From Streptomyces griseoluteus (GTDB taxonomy: Bacteria; Actinomycetota; Actinomycetes; Streptomycetales; Streptomycetaceae): DNA of 64,000 nucleotides. The translations under genes were made by a program, and so were the position numbers. The notes under the pieces were generated by a model. It was not told the DNA's origin. It did not search any database and worked only from the letters and a program-made list of their open reading frames with translations. This document shows, one piece after another, positions 51,913 through 60,014 of this stretch; the stretch's first letter is position 1, and every line of letters starts with the position of its first letter. The stretch spans positions 1-64,000 of the forward strand of contig JOBE01000029.1 of NCBI GenBank assembly GCA_000717735.1, in the 5' to 3' direction.

Positions 51913-52955
51913 ACGTCCCCGCTCCCCGCGTCACCATCAACGACGTCGCCGCCCGGGCCGGCGTCTCCAAGGGCGCCGTCTCCATGGCGTTCAACAACCG
52001 CCCGGGAGTCTCCGCCGCGACCCGGGAACGGATCTTCGAGGTGGCCAGGCAGCTGGGCTGGACCCCGCACCAGACCGCGCGGAGCCTGGCCGGCCGGCGC
52101 GTCGGCATCGTGGGCCTGGCGATCTGCCGGCCCGCACGCCTCCTCGGCCTCGAACCCTTCTACATGGAGTTCATCTCGGGGATCGAGGACGTCCTGGCGG
52201 GCCGTTCCTGCTCGCTGCTGCTCCGCCTCGTGCGGGACCTCGACGAGGAGGTCGCGCTCTACGAGGAGTGGTGGCGGAGCCGGACGATCGGCGGGGCGAT
52301 CCTGGTGGACTTCCACCGCGAGGACCCCCGGATCGCGCCCCTGCGGGCCCTCGGACTGCCCGCCGTCGCCGTGGGGCACCCGTCGCTCACCGGCGGGTTC
52401 CCCTCGGTCTGGACCGACGACGCCACGGCGGCGTCGGACGCGGTGCGGTACCTGGCGGCGCTCGGTCACCGGCGCATCGCGCGGGTGGGCGGGCCGTCCG
52501 GTCTCGGCCACAGCGGCATCCGCGCCGCGGCGTTCGAGGCCACGATGACCGAACTCGGCCTCGACGGACGCCGCCAGGTGTCGACCGGCTTCGTCGGCGA
52601 GGAGGGCGCACGCGCGACCCGGAGCCTGCTCCTCGCCCCGGAGCGTCCGACGGCGATCGTGTACGACAACGACATCATGGCCGTGGCGGGGGCGGCCGTG
52701 GCGGCCGAGATGGGGCTCGCGGTACCGGACGACGTGTCGCTGCTGGCCTGGGACGACTCCCAGCTCTGCCGGATCACCCATCCCCCGCTGTCGGCCATGA
52801 GCCACGACGTGCACCACTTCGGCGAGGAGGTCGCGCGGGCGCTGTTCGGGGTGATCGCGGGCACGCACAAGGGAGCCCTCCAGGTGCCGACCCCGGCCCT
52901 GACACCACGGGGCTCCACGGGGCCGCCACGGCGGGCGCGACCGGGCCGGGCGTGA
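51909..52955 (+). CDS. LacI-family regulator 2 of the mannan cluster
   Basis: The 348-aa LacI regulator starts at a GTG that overlaps the mannosidase TGA. It has HTH VTINDVAARAGVSKGAVSMA, hinge QTARSLAGRRVGIVGLAICR and sensor segments PFYMEFISGIEDVLAGRSCS, AIVYDNDIMAVAGAAVAAEM and VPDDVSLLAWDDSQLCRI. It is paralogous to the regulator at 44627 across its whole length. Co-translation with beta-mannosidase suggests it responds to mannose or mannobiose. MITE-like element C begins 1 nt after its stop codon. Confidence 0.9.
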   Translation: MNVPAPRVTINDVAARAGVSKGAVSMAFNNRPGVSAATRERIFEVARQLGWTPHQTARSLAGRRVGIVGLAICRPARLLGLEPFYMEFISGIEDVLAGRSCSLLLRLVRDLDEEVALYEEWWRSRTIGGAILVDFHREDPRIAPLRALGLPAVAVGHPSLTGGFPSVWTDDATAASDAVRYLAALGHRRIARVGGPSGLGHSGIRAAAFEATMTELGLDGRRQVSTGFVGEEGARATRSLLLAPERPTAIVYDNDIMAVAGAAVAAEMGLAVPDDVSLLAWDDSQLCRITHPPLSAMSHDVHHFGEEVARALFGVIAGTHKGALQVPTPALTPRGSTGPPRRARPGRA

Positions 52956-52956
52956 C

Positions 52957-53122
52957 CTTGGGTCTTTCGTTTGGATCAGGCCGGATGAGGGAGCGGGGCC
53001 TGGTGCGTGTGATCGCAAGGCGGAGGAGGGAGCCAACGCGGAGCGTTGGGGACCGACGACAACGCGGCGAGCGCGCGCGCCAGGCCCCGCGAGCCCGGCA
53101 TGATCCAAACGAGAGGCCCTAG
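52957..53122. mobile_element. MITE-like palindromic element C
   Basis: This 166-bp non-coding element has terminal inverted repeats: left GGGTCTTTCGTTTGGATCAG, right read inward GGGCCTCTCGTTTGGATCAT. The borders are CTTGGG and CCCTAG. It is homologous to element A at 22333-22533, most clearly over the right 65 bp. No transposase. It is inserted immediately behind the LacI 2 stop codon. Confidence 0.75.
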
Positions 53123-53134
53123 GCGCACCTAGCC

Positions 53135-53170
53135 GCGAGGCCGTACCTCCACGGGGAGGTACGGCCTCGC
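53135..53170. terminator. Bidirectional hairpin between LacI 2 and the isomerase
   Basis: A perfect 16-bp stem (GCGAGGCCGTACCTCC with GGAGGTACGGCCTCGC) and a 4-nt loop lie between convergent genes. It probably ends transcription from both sides. Confidence 0.87.
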
Positions 53171-53175
53171 GCCTG

Positions 53176-53220
53176 TCACCGGCCTTCACCGGCTCTCACC
53201 GCTCTCACCGCTCTCACCGG
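53176..53220. repeat. TGA-containing 9/10-mer repeat at the isomerase stop codon
   Basis: On the isomerase coding strand the stop TGA (53216-53214) is followed by repeats of TGAGAGCGG, then TGAGAGCCGG and TGAAGGCCGG. TGAs recur at spacings of 9, 9, 10 and 10 nt: five in all. Confidence 0.8.
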
Positions 53221-54458
53221 GCGACGGCGTCCAGGCCCACGGTGGCCCGGAAGAGCGTTCCGGTTCCGGCGACGGACACCTCGGCCACGGCGGGGACGTA
53301 CACGGACTCCCCCGGGCCGATGCGCACCGTGCCGCCCGCCGAACTCAGGCGCGCCTCCCCCTCCGTGCACAGCAGGATCTGCGGGGCGCCGGCGGTGAGC
53401 CGGAACGACGGGTCGCCCGCGCGCGGCCGGAGCCGCGACAGCCGGAAGTCGTCGACGGGCGCCGGATACGTCTCCTCGACGCCCTCCGCCCGAGGGTGGA
53501 GGACGCGGGTGGGCATCGCCGTGAAGCGGACCACCTTCACCAGCTCGGCCGTGTCGACGTGCTTGGACGTCAGCCCGCACCGCAGGACGTTGTCGGAGCT
53601 CGCCATGATCTCCACCCCGAGTCCCGAGAGGTACGCGTGCGGGATCCCGGCCCCCAGGAACAGCGCCTCGCCCGGCGCCAGTTCGACATGGCACAGCATC
53701 AGTGCGGCGAGCAGCCCCGGGTCGCCGGGATGGGCCCGGGCGACCCCCGCGTAGGCCGCGAGGTCGGCGCGGTACGGGCCCGCCCGACCGGCCGCGGCCG
53801 CGACGGCATCGGTGACGTCGCCGACGAGGCCCGCGGGGGGACTGAGGAAGGCGGTGAAGACCTCGGCGAGGGCCTGGGCCTCGGGGACACCGCGCAGGGT
53901 GTCGGCGTACGACCGCAGCGCGGGGACACCGAGCGCGTCCAACAGGCCCGCGCAGGCCCCGGGGACCCGGAATCCGCACAGCCCCTGGAAGGGAGCGAGG
54001 GCGACGATCATCTCCGGCTTGTGCTGGTCGTCCCGGTAGGTGCGGTGCGGGGCGTCCAGCGGAACGCCGAGCGCCTCCTCCCGTGCGAATCCGGCTCGGG
54101 CCTGGGCGAGGTCGGGGTGGACCTGGACGGAGAGGGGCGCGTCGGCGGCGAGGAGCTTGAGCAGGAAGGGCAGCCGTGGCCCGAACCGGCGCAGGGTCGC
54201 TGCCCCGAGTTCCGTCGCCGGGTCCTCGGCGATGACGTCGTCGAGCGGCACCGGGCCGCGCCCGTGACCGCCCCCGTCTCCGTGCCCGTCCCCATCCCCG
54301 TCCCCGTCCCCGCGGTCGATGCGGGAGGGCGCGGAGGGGTGGGCTCCCATCCACAGTTCGGCCTGCGGTTGGCCGGTGGGCTCGGTTCCCATGAGGCGGG
54401 GCAGTGCGGTGGTGGAGCCCCAGTCGTAGGGCTGGACGGTGTTGAGGAGGAGGTCCAC
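53214..54458 (-). CDS. manA: Mannose-6-phosphate isomerase, class I
   Basis: The 414-aa type I phosphomannose isomerase interconverts mannose-6-P and fructose-6-P. Zinc-binding elements are PLSVQVHPDLAQA and HKPEMIVAL; further family segments are GFRVPGACAGLL, LFLGAGIPHAYLSGLGVEIM and SSDNVLRCGLTSKHVD. A Gly-Asp/Gly-His repeat insert near residues 49-66 (GDGDGDGDGHGDGG) is unusual. The GTG at 54458 is the start. It follows the ROK kinase gene by 75 nt and completes mannose catabolism. Its stop codon starts a TGA-containing tandem repeat. Confidence 0.92.
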   Translation of the reverse strand: MDLLLNTVQPYDWGSTTALPRLMGTEPTGQPQAELWMGAHPSAPSRIDRGDGDGDGDGHGDGGGHGRGPVPLDDVIAEDPATELGAATLRRFGPRLPFLLKLLAADAPLSVQVHPDLAQARAGFAREEALGVPLDAPHRTYRDDQHKPEMIVALAPFQGLCGFRVPGACAGLLDALGVPALRSYADTLRGVPEAQALAEVFTAFLSPPAGLVGDVTDAVAAAAGRAGPYRADLAAYAGVARAHPGDPGLLAALMLCHVELAPGEALFLGAGIPHAYLSGLGVEIMASSDNVLRCGLTSKHVDTAELVKVVRFTAMPTRVLHPRAEGVEETYPAPVDDFRLSRLRPRAGDPSFRLTAGAPQILLCTEGEARLSSAGGTVRIGPGESVYVPAVAEVSVAGTGTLFRATVGLDAVAR

Positions 54459-54533
54459 GAGTACGAGTACTTCCTGAGGAGGGCCCGCGAGGAGTCGGGA
54501 GGGGCCGAGGGGAGGGAGGGCGATGGGGGTCGC

Positions 54534-55487
54534 TCAGCGCACGGACCGGCCCGTTCCGGACAGCGCCGCCGCCCCCGCCGCGGCGGCACCGATGAGCCCC
54601 GCGTCGAGCGCGAGTCCCGCGGGTACCACCGGCACGTCACGGGTGAAGTCGAGGACCGCGTACGAGGCCATGTGCTGCCGGAGGGGACCGAAGAGGACCT
54701 CACCGGACTGCGCGACGCCGCCGCCGATGACCACCAGGTCGAGTTCGACGAGCGCGGCCGTCGCCGCGATGGCGGCGGCGAGGGCCCGCCCGGCCCGGTC
54801 GAAGGCGGCGAGGGCCCGGGGGTCACCCGCCCGGGCCGAGGCCGCGACCTCCGCGGCGGTGGCGGCGCCGTCGGCGGGCGGTGTCCACCCGGACTCCAGG
54901 GCGTGGGCGGCGATCGCCGTGCCGCTGGCGAAGCGTTCCACGCAACCGCGGCCCCCACAGGGGCAGAGGGGGCCGTTATGGTCGACGGTGATGTGGCCGA
55001 TGTGGCCGGCGTTGCCCGAGGTCCCGGGATGCGTGGCGCCGCCCAGGACGAGCCCGCCGCCGACGCCCGTGGAGACCACCATGCACAGCGCGTTGGTGGC
55101 GCCACGGGCGGCGCCTAGCCAGTGTTCGGCGGCGGTCATGGCCACCGCGTCGCCGACGAGGACGGGCCGCGTCCCCCGGGGAACCGCCGGATGGCGGCGC
55201 ACCCGGTCGACCAGGGGGAAGGAGCGCCAGGCCGGGATGTTCACCGGGCTGACCGTCCCGGCGACGGTGTCGACGGGGCCGGCGCTGCCGATGCCCAGAC
55301 AGGACAGGGACGCCCACGCGGGATGGACGGCCAGGTCGTCCAGGACCCCGGTGACGGCCGCCATGAGTTCCTCGGCGGAGCCGTGTGACGGGGTGGGCCG
55401 CTGGTGTCTGACCAGCAGGCGCCCCTCGGCGTCGACGAGGGCACCGGCGATCTTCGTACCCCCGATGTCGAGTGCTCCGTACACCAT
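54534..55487 (-). CDS. ROK-family sugar kinase (mannokinase/glucokinase, inferred)
   Basis: The 317-aa ROK protein lacks an N-terminal HTH, so it is a kinase rather than a repressor. It has the ATP motif ALDIGGTKIAGALVDAEGRL (about residues 4-23), the catalytic region GNAGHIGHITVDHNG (ExGH is changed to IGHI) and the zinc motif CPCGGRGCVERFASG. I chose the ATG at 55487 over an upstream start. Next to ManA and beta-mannosidase it probably phosphorylates mannose. A perfect LacI-type operator is 96 nt upstream. Confidence 0.87.
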   Translation of the reverse strand: MVYGALDIGGTKIAGALVDAEGRLLVRHQRPTPSHGSAEELMAAVTGVLDDLAVHPAWASLSCLGIGSAGPVDTVAGTVSPVNIPAWRSFPLVDRVRRHPAVPRGTRPVLVGDAVAMTAAEHWLGAARGATNALCMVVSTGVGGGLVLGGATHPGTSGNAGHIGHITVDHNGPLCPCGGRGCVERFASGTAIAAHALESGWTPPADGAATAAEVAASARAGDPRALAAFDRAGRALAAAIAATAALVELDLVVIGGGVAQSGEVLFGPLRQHMASYAVLDFTRDVPVVPAGLALDAGLIGAAAAGAAALSGTGRSVR

Positions 55488-55582
55488 CCTGCTCAGCCTT
55501 TCCTCCACAGCGACGAGAACCACCGGCTCGCAGGGCTCGGACCTGCGAGGACCGGTGGCTGAAAGGCACTCTGCCTCGACTC

Positions 55583-55596
55583 TGACAACGTTGTCT
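55583..55596. promoter_or_regulatory. LacI-type operator of the ROK-isomerase operon
   Basis: TGACAACGTTGTCT with perfect palindromic core GACAACGTTGTC (55584-55595), 96 nt upstream of the ROK start. The same core occurs near the mannanase (43169) and in the mannosidase gene (50685), defining a local regulon. Confidence 0.82.
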
Positions 55597-55662
55597 AGTA
55601 AACGGGTTCAGTTGAGTCATCGTTCAGTAAAGGGAGGCCGGAAACCGCACGCCGCACGCCGC

Positions 55663-56457
55663 TCAGCTCGCGTCCGACGCGGGGTCGAGGGTGAAGAGGC
55701 CCCCGTCGGGGTCCCGGAGCGTCACCTGACGGCCGCCTCCGCCCCAGTCCGGGCCGGTGACGGTGGTTCCGCCGTTCTCCAGGGCACGTGCGACCGCGGC
55801 CTCGAGGTCGGGAACCTTGAAGTGGACCAGCCAGCGCGGCCTGAACTGCGGCTTCGGCGCGGCCTCTTCGATCGGGCCGCTGTTCAGCCGGGCGACCGGA
55901 CGCCCGCGCCGCCGCAGCACGACCTGGTCCTCCTCGTACGAGATGTCGCAGCAGCCGTCGCTCTCGCCCTGGCCCCACCCCAGCACCTCGCCGTAGAAGA
56001 GCGCCGCGTCGAACGCGTTGGCCGTATGGAGTTCCAGCCAGGCGGGCGACCGCTCCGCACCGACGCTCCACTCGGCCAGGACGTCCCCGTCCCAGACCCC
56101 GAAGACGGCACCCTCCCGGTCGGACATCAGCGCCGCCCTGCCACCTGCCGGGAACGCCACCGGGCCCACGCCGACGGTGCCTCCGCGCTCGCGCACCCGC
56201 GCGACCGCCGCGTCGGCCTCGTCGACGGCGAAGTACGGCGTCCACGCCACCGGCACGGCGAACTCTCCGGCCACCGCCCCGATGCCCGCCACCGGTACGC
56301 CCCCGACCTCCGCGACCGAGTACGCCCGGCCGAACCGGCCCTGCCGGAACGTCCAGCCGAGCACCGCGCCGTAGAAACGTTCCGCCGACTCACGCGAGCG
56401 CGCCGCCAGGCTCAGCCAGCACGGAGCGCCGATCACATCCGCTGCCACCAGAACCAC
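55663..56457 (-). CDS. VOC family protein, two glyoxalase-like domains
   Basis: The 264-aa tandem VOC protein has domain one with GAPCWLSLAARSRESAERFY and VAWTPYFAVDEADAAVARV, domain two with WLELHTANAFDAALFYGEVL, and a C-terminus RDPDGGLFTLDP. I chose the GTG at 56457 because GGAGGAG lies 4-10 nt upstream; the frame extends to 56490. A Cys pair (DGCCDIS) in domain two is atypical. Function unknown. Confidence 0.87.
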   Translation of the reverse strand: MVLVAADVIGAPCWLSLAARSRESAERFYGAVLGWTFRQGRFGRAYSVAEVGGVPVAGIGAVAGEFAVPVAWTPYFAVDEADAAVARVRERGGTVGVGPVAFPAGGRAALMSDREGAVFGVWDGDVLAEWSVGAERSPAWLELHTANAFDAALFYGEVLGWGQGESDGCCDISYEEDQVVLRRRGRPVARLNSGPIEEAAPKPQFRPRWLVHFKVPDLEAAVARALENGGTTVTGPDWGGGGRQVTLRDPDGGLFTLDPASDAS

Positions 56458-56502
56458 GGGACTCCTCCGATCCACTCCGGCCGACGGCACCGCCGCGGAC
56501 CT

Positions 56503-56802
56503 CTACGCGCGGATGCCCACGCTTCCCGCGGCCATGCGATGCGGCGGCCGTTCGGGGGCGACGGGAGTGACCGGACGCGTGGCTCCCCAGTCGTGGAGCG
56601 CGGCGGCAAGCCCGTGCCCCGCCGGGCAGCCGGGCGCGTGATCGAGATCCAGTACGAGGGCGTCGACGCTCGGCGGTAGGCCCGCGAGCGTGCCGGCGAG
56701 CGCGGCGCGGACCTCACCGCCGTCGTGACGGCGGCCTTCCACGCACGGCGCCACCACCGCGACGGTGTCTTACAGCTCGACGTGGACGATGTGCGGCTTC
56801 AT
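56503..56802 (-). pseudogene. STAS-like (anti-sigma antagonist) gene with internal TAA
   Basis: From an ATG at 56802 the frame reads MKPHIVHVEL, then TAA (56772-56770), then DTVAVVAPCVEGRRHDGGEV and ALAGTLAGLPPSVDALVLDL without further stops to 56503. The pattern of beta strand, helix, VDALVLDL and a following Cys/Gly loop is that of STAS domains, though the phosphorylatable Ser region (normally CDSAGL) is degenerate (GCPAGHGL). I read it as a decayed antagonist gene. The shorter frame from 56757 might still be translated. Confidence 0.5.
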
Positions 56803-57087
56803 CGGGCTTCCCCACGCCGGGGCGGCAGCCCTACGACACCGGCCGGTGGCCGGGCCGTCCGGACACGACCGGGCGGCCGTGTGTGAATCCGGCGTTCAAA
56901 GCCGCGAAGGCACAATCCTCGTACACGAGCTCGCACCTCGGCCCGCCCCGAACGGGGCAGCGGGTCACCGAAGCCTCAAAGCGAGGAACCAGGCTGGTCC
57001 ATCACCTCCACGGTCCCAGACTCCGGGCACGGGAGAGCCTCTCCGAGCCGGTCGATCGGGGGACGTCGGACGAGAGAGGTTCCGCGG
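56803..57087. other. Non-coding stretch
   Basis: About 285 bp between the decayed STAS-like gene and the DUF5133 gene. I see no gene, clear hairpin or operator; composition is slightly less GC-biased than its surroundings. Confidence 0.5.
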
Positions 57088-57603
57088 TCACTGCACCGGG
57101 GCGGCGAGGCGGTGCTCCGCCGCGAGGACCGCCTCGTGGGCGGTGGGCACGCCCATGAGTACGCACAAGGTGTAGGCCGCGTCGTCCATGGCCCGGGTGG
57201 CCGCGGGGTCGCCGGGCGCGGCGGCAAGGCGGGCCTGGCAGCCGCGCAGGCGGGTCAGCACCTCCTCGGTCCGCTCCCGGCTCGGTGCGAGCCCGATCGA
57301 GCGTGACGCGGGGGCGTGGGAGGTGCGGGCGACCTCGATCGCGCGGCGCAGGGCGCGTTCGACGAGTACGGGCGGAGGTGTCCCTTCGGACGCCGCGACC
57401 ACGGCTGCCGCCAGGTCCTGGACGGTGGCGTCGGCGAGGTCCGCCGCGGTGGCGAGGATCCGTTTCGCGTCGCGGGCCGAGCACGGGGTGGCGGCCATCA
57501 GCATCCCCACCGCTTGTGCGACGGTCGGCGGCGCGAGCGGCGGAGTGCGCGGGCGTTCGACGGCCACGGAGGGGTACTGAGGCAGGTTTCCGGGTGTCGG
57601 CAT
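57088..57603 (-). CDS. ANTAR-like/DUF5133 protein
   Basis: The 171-aa protein has an ANTAR-like segment at about residues 26-70 (TVAQAVGMLMAATPCSARDAKRIL) and a C-terminal DUF5133-like segment (MDDAAYTLCVLMGVPTAHEAV). ANTAR domains usually bind RNA hairpins; DUF5133 proteins are common short streptomycete proteins near stress and sigma-regulatory genes. The ATG at 57603 is the natural start. The neighbourhood (STAS-like and GAF/ANTAR remnants) suggests a former stress-signalling island. Confidence 0.72.
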   Translation of the reverse strand: MPTPGNLPQYPSVAVERPRTPPLAPPTVAQAVGMLMAATPCSARDAKRILATAADLADATVQDLAAAVVAASEGTPPPVLVERALRRAIEVARTSHAPASRSIGLAPSRERTEEVLTRLRGCQARLAAAPGDPAATRAMDDAAYTLCVLMGVPTAHEAVLAAEHRLAAPVQ

Positions 57604-57809
57604 CGGAGTCCCTTCATGCCAGGGCCACAGACGGCGGCGGCTTGCGTAGGGAAGGTATTCCCACGATACCGGCCCTGCTATCCGACGCGCGGCGCCCGGG
57701 ACGCCACGCTCTGCGACGGGCCTGCCGGCCTACCGATCGAGCGGCCTGCCGACCGATCGACCGATCCCCCGAGCCGCCGAGCCGCCGAGGACCGACGCGG
57801 CGGACGGTG

Positions 57810-58294
57810 TCAGCGCTCCGGCGAGAGGACCGCCTGGGGCGCGATGGTGTTCCGTACGATCTGCGCGGCCACGTCCGTGGGGCGCTCGCCCCGGGTCGCG
57901 GCGTAGCCGATCAGGTGCCCGGCCGCCTCCCCGGGGGCGATGCCCGCGGTGGCGGCGATCATCCCCGCGGCGGTGTCCAGAAGGGCCTTGTCACAGAGGG
58001 CCGCCTGAGTGCGGGTCCTGAGTGCGGGTGACGATGTCGGAGGGCCTCAGCCGGTCGGCCCGCCAGGTGACGACGGCGGCGGTAGCGGTGTCCGCCAACG
58101 CCTGCAGGAGGCGCGCCTCCTACAGGGAGGCCGGCGGGCTCGCGGGCGAGCAGGTTGAGGGCTCCCACCTGCTGGTGCCGGACGCGCAGGGGAAAGGGCA
58201 CACCGGACACGGCACCGGCGAACGCCACCAAGAAGCGCTGCGTCTCCTGCGCGCTGAACCTGGGCCGTCCGTCGTCGGGAGGAAGTGGGTCCAT
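57810..58294 (-). pseudogene. GAF/ANTAR regulator gene broken by frameshifts
   Basis: From the ATG at 58294 the first frame gives the end of a GAF domain (FPLRVRHQQVGALNLLAREP). The homology then jumps to a second frame (LLQALADTATAAVVTWRADR, LRPSDIVTRTQ) and to a third (ALCDKALLDTAAGMIAATAG onward, ending IVRNTIAPQAVLSPER at 57810). The third part is a clear ANTAR domain. At least two indels are required, and the GAF N-terminus is also missing. Full-length relatives are about 240 aa. Confidence 0.72.
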
Positions 58295-58353
58295 GACGCT
58301 TCACCTCCCGCAGCAAGCCCTGCTCCTTCTTCCCACCCGTACGCGCACGTGAG

Positions 58354-58391
58354 CCGTACCTCCGCCGCCGGACCAGGCGGCGGAGGTACGG
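58354..58391. terminator. Strong bidirectional-type hairpin
   Basis: A perfect 16-bp stem (CCGTACCTCCGCCGCC with GGCGGCGGAGGTACGG, 6-nt loop) lies between the GAF/ANTAR remnant and the gene at 58548. Its arms share the CCGTACCTCC core with the hairpin at 53135-53170. It may be the relic terminator of a gene no longer recognisable. Confidence 0.8.
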
Positions 58392-58547
58392 TCCGGCAAC
58401 CGCACGCGCGGGCCTGTTGACGAGGCGACCTCCCGCCGGGGCGTGACGATCAGGACCGGGGGTACTCGCCGGTGACAGCGTGCCGCGCGGCGCTGGCGTC
58501 AGCCGCGCCGACCGGGCCGGTATGCCGTCCGAGGAGGTGCATGGGCC

Positions 58548-58997
58548 ATGGCGCGTCTGGCGGTCAGGGCGGAGGAGCTGGTCGTCCGGCTGTCGTGGTG
58601 GGAGAAGATCGTCGCGCGCCGGCGCAACGTACACCTTCCCCTGGAAGCCGTGGAGTCGGTGGAGGCCGACCCGTCCTGGTGGCGCGCTTTGCGCGGTTCA
58701 CCGGGCCGGGGCGTCTGGATCCCGGACGTGGTCTGCCTCGGTGTGCGGGAGGTGGCGGGAGCGAAGGACTTCGTCGCGCTCCGGCCCCGGCTGGGCGGGG
58801 TGGTCAGCGTCGAGCTGCGGCCGATGTCCGCGGCGTTCGCCCGGGTCGCGGTGTCCGACCGCATCCCCGACGGGACGGCGGCCACCGTACGTACCGCCGT
58901 CAGCCGCGCGGGAGGCGTACCGCCCGGCCGGTCGGGCAGGGAACCCGGCGGCCCGTCGGGGATCGAGGGCCCGGACGGCGGGCCCGGCTCCACGTGA
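58548..58997 (+). CDS. Conserved hypothetical protein, PH-like fold suspected
   Basis: The 149-aa soluble protein begins MARLAVRAEELVVRLSWWEK. Its alternating strands (VHLPLEAVESVEADPSWWRA, GVWIPDVVCLGVREVAGAKD, VSVELRPMSAAFARVAVSD) resemble short PH-like proteins of actinobacteria. The last 35 residues are Gly/Pro-rich and disordered. No catalytic motif. It stands alone; I know similar streptomycete proteins without function. Confidence 0.75.
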   Translation: MARLAVRAEELVVRLSWWEKIVARRRNVHLPLEAVESVEADPSWWRALRGSPGRGVWIPDVVCLGVREVAGAKDFVALRPRLGGVVSVELRPMSAAFARVAVSDRIPDGTAATVRTAVSRAGGVPPGRSGREPGGPSGIEGPDGGPGST

Positions 58998-59144
58998 CCG
59001 CTGCCGCTGTCCGCTGTCCCCTGTCCGCTGGGCTACCACCCGAGCGCGGCTCACGGGCGGTTCGACGCGGCTCGGCTCGGTGGGCGGCGTGACGCGGGCT
59101 CGGTGGGCGCCGCGGCGCGGTCCGGTCCGGCGTGCACACGGCGA

Positions 59145-59178
59145 GAGGCGCACCCGCCGACAGTGCCGGGTGCGCCTC
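59145..59178 (-). terminator. Hairpin terminator of the small 53-aa gene
   Basis: A 12-bp perfect stem (GAGGCGCACCCG with CGGGTGCGCCTC, 10-nt loop) ends 22 nt past the stop of the leftward small gene at 59201-59362. Confidence 0.75.
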
Positions 59179-59200
59179 CGAGGTGAAGTGCGGGCGTCGA

Positions 59201-59362
59201 TCAGCCTTCGCTGAAGGTCGTCCTGGCTTCGCGCTGTTCCGCCTGGTGCTCGGACACGTGACCCGGACGCGTTTCCTCGGCGCCCGAACGCTTCTTGCCC
59301 TTCGGCGCCGTCCTGGCGGCCTGTCGGCCGGCCCTGTCCTTCGGCGAAGTCTTCTTGGCCAC
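59201..59362 (-). CDS. Small basic/acidic hydrophilic protein, 53 aa
   Basis: A GTG at 59362 with AGGAG about 9 nt upstream opens a 53-codon frame starting VAKKTSPKDRAGRQAARTAP, with a Lys/Arg-rich first half and a Glu-rich second half (VSEHQAEQREARTTFSEG). It has its own terminator at 59145-59178. The protein looks disordered. Similar short charged proteins occur in streptomycetes; role unknown. Confidence 0.65.
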   Translation of the reverse strand: MAKKTSPKDRAGRQAARTAPKGKKRSGAEETRPGHVSEHQAEQREARTTFSEG

Positions 59363-59481
59363 AGCAGTTCACTCCTCGTGAGTACGGAGGGGGTTGGACA
59401 TCACCAACGGTGGCACCTGTGCGCACGATGCGCATATCGATCACTCACGGAGCGTGACACCCTCTGGAGGGATCCGGCCGC

Positions 59482-59982
59482 TCAGCCCGCACTCGTAGCC
59501 GCGACGTCAGGATGTCCGGCCGCCTCGGCCGCGGTGTAGGAGGAGGCGAAGGTGAAGGCTCGGGGGGACGGGCCGTGGGCGCGCAGGTCGGCCAGCCGGT
59601 CCATGGCCTCGCCGACGGTCGGCACGTGGCCCGCGGGGATCCACCAGAGCACGAGGTGTGCCTCGACGTGCCGTTCGAACCACTCGCGGCGCCGCCTCAT
59701 GACCTCCAAGTGGCCACTGCGGTACGCGAAGTCCCACAGCGCCTCCTGGTTCTCCCACACCGACAGGTTCACGATGACGTCCTCGCCGGCGGGGCGCAGG
59801 CCGGTGGCGTCGGCCGCCCCGTCCTCCACGAGCCGCCACACGAATCCGGGCGAGCCGTCGGCGGCGGCGTTGACGGGATCGAGCAGCTCGACGAAGGGCG
59901 CGATGCGCGGGTCGTCGAGGGGATGGCGGAGCGTGGCGACGTTGAGCTGGGCCAGGTGGGCAGCGTGCGCGGGTGGGGTCAT
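59482..59982 (-). CDS. DUF3291 domain protein
   Basis: The 166-aa protein starts MTPPAHAAHLAQLNVATLRH and contains PGFVWRLVEDGAADATGLRP, VIVNLSVWENQEALWDFAYR and LVLWWIPAGHVPTVGEAMDR, as in the DUF3291 (dimeric alpha/beta-barrel-like) family. It lies 32 nt after the COG2345 regulator gene in the same direction and is probably co-transcribed. Function unknown; the fold suggests small-molecule binding or monooxygenase-like chemistry. Confidence 0.87.
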   Translation of the reverse strand: MTPPAHAAHLAQLNVATLRHPLDDPRIAPFVELLDPVNAAADGSPGFVWRLVEDGAADATGLRPAGEDVIVNLSVWENQEALWDFAYRSGHLEVMRRRREWFERHVEAHLVLWWIPAGHVPTVGEAMDRLADLRAHGPSPRAFTFASSYTAAEAAGHPDVAATSAG

Positions 59983-60014
59983 GACCTCATCCCAGCACGA
60001 GCCGCTTTTCTATG

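Noticed and set aside
54265..54320. CCCCGT/CCCCAT hexamer repeats as a regulatory or CRISPR-like repeat
   Set aside because: They are coding repeats for the Gly-Asp insert in the isomerase; no spacers, so not CRISPR.
53496..55118. 540-codon plus-strand frame opposite the isomerase and ROK genes
   Set aside because: Antisense artefact; both minus-strand genes show catalytic motifs.
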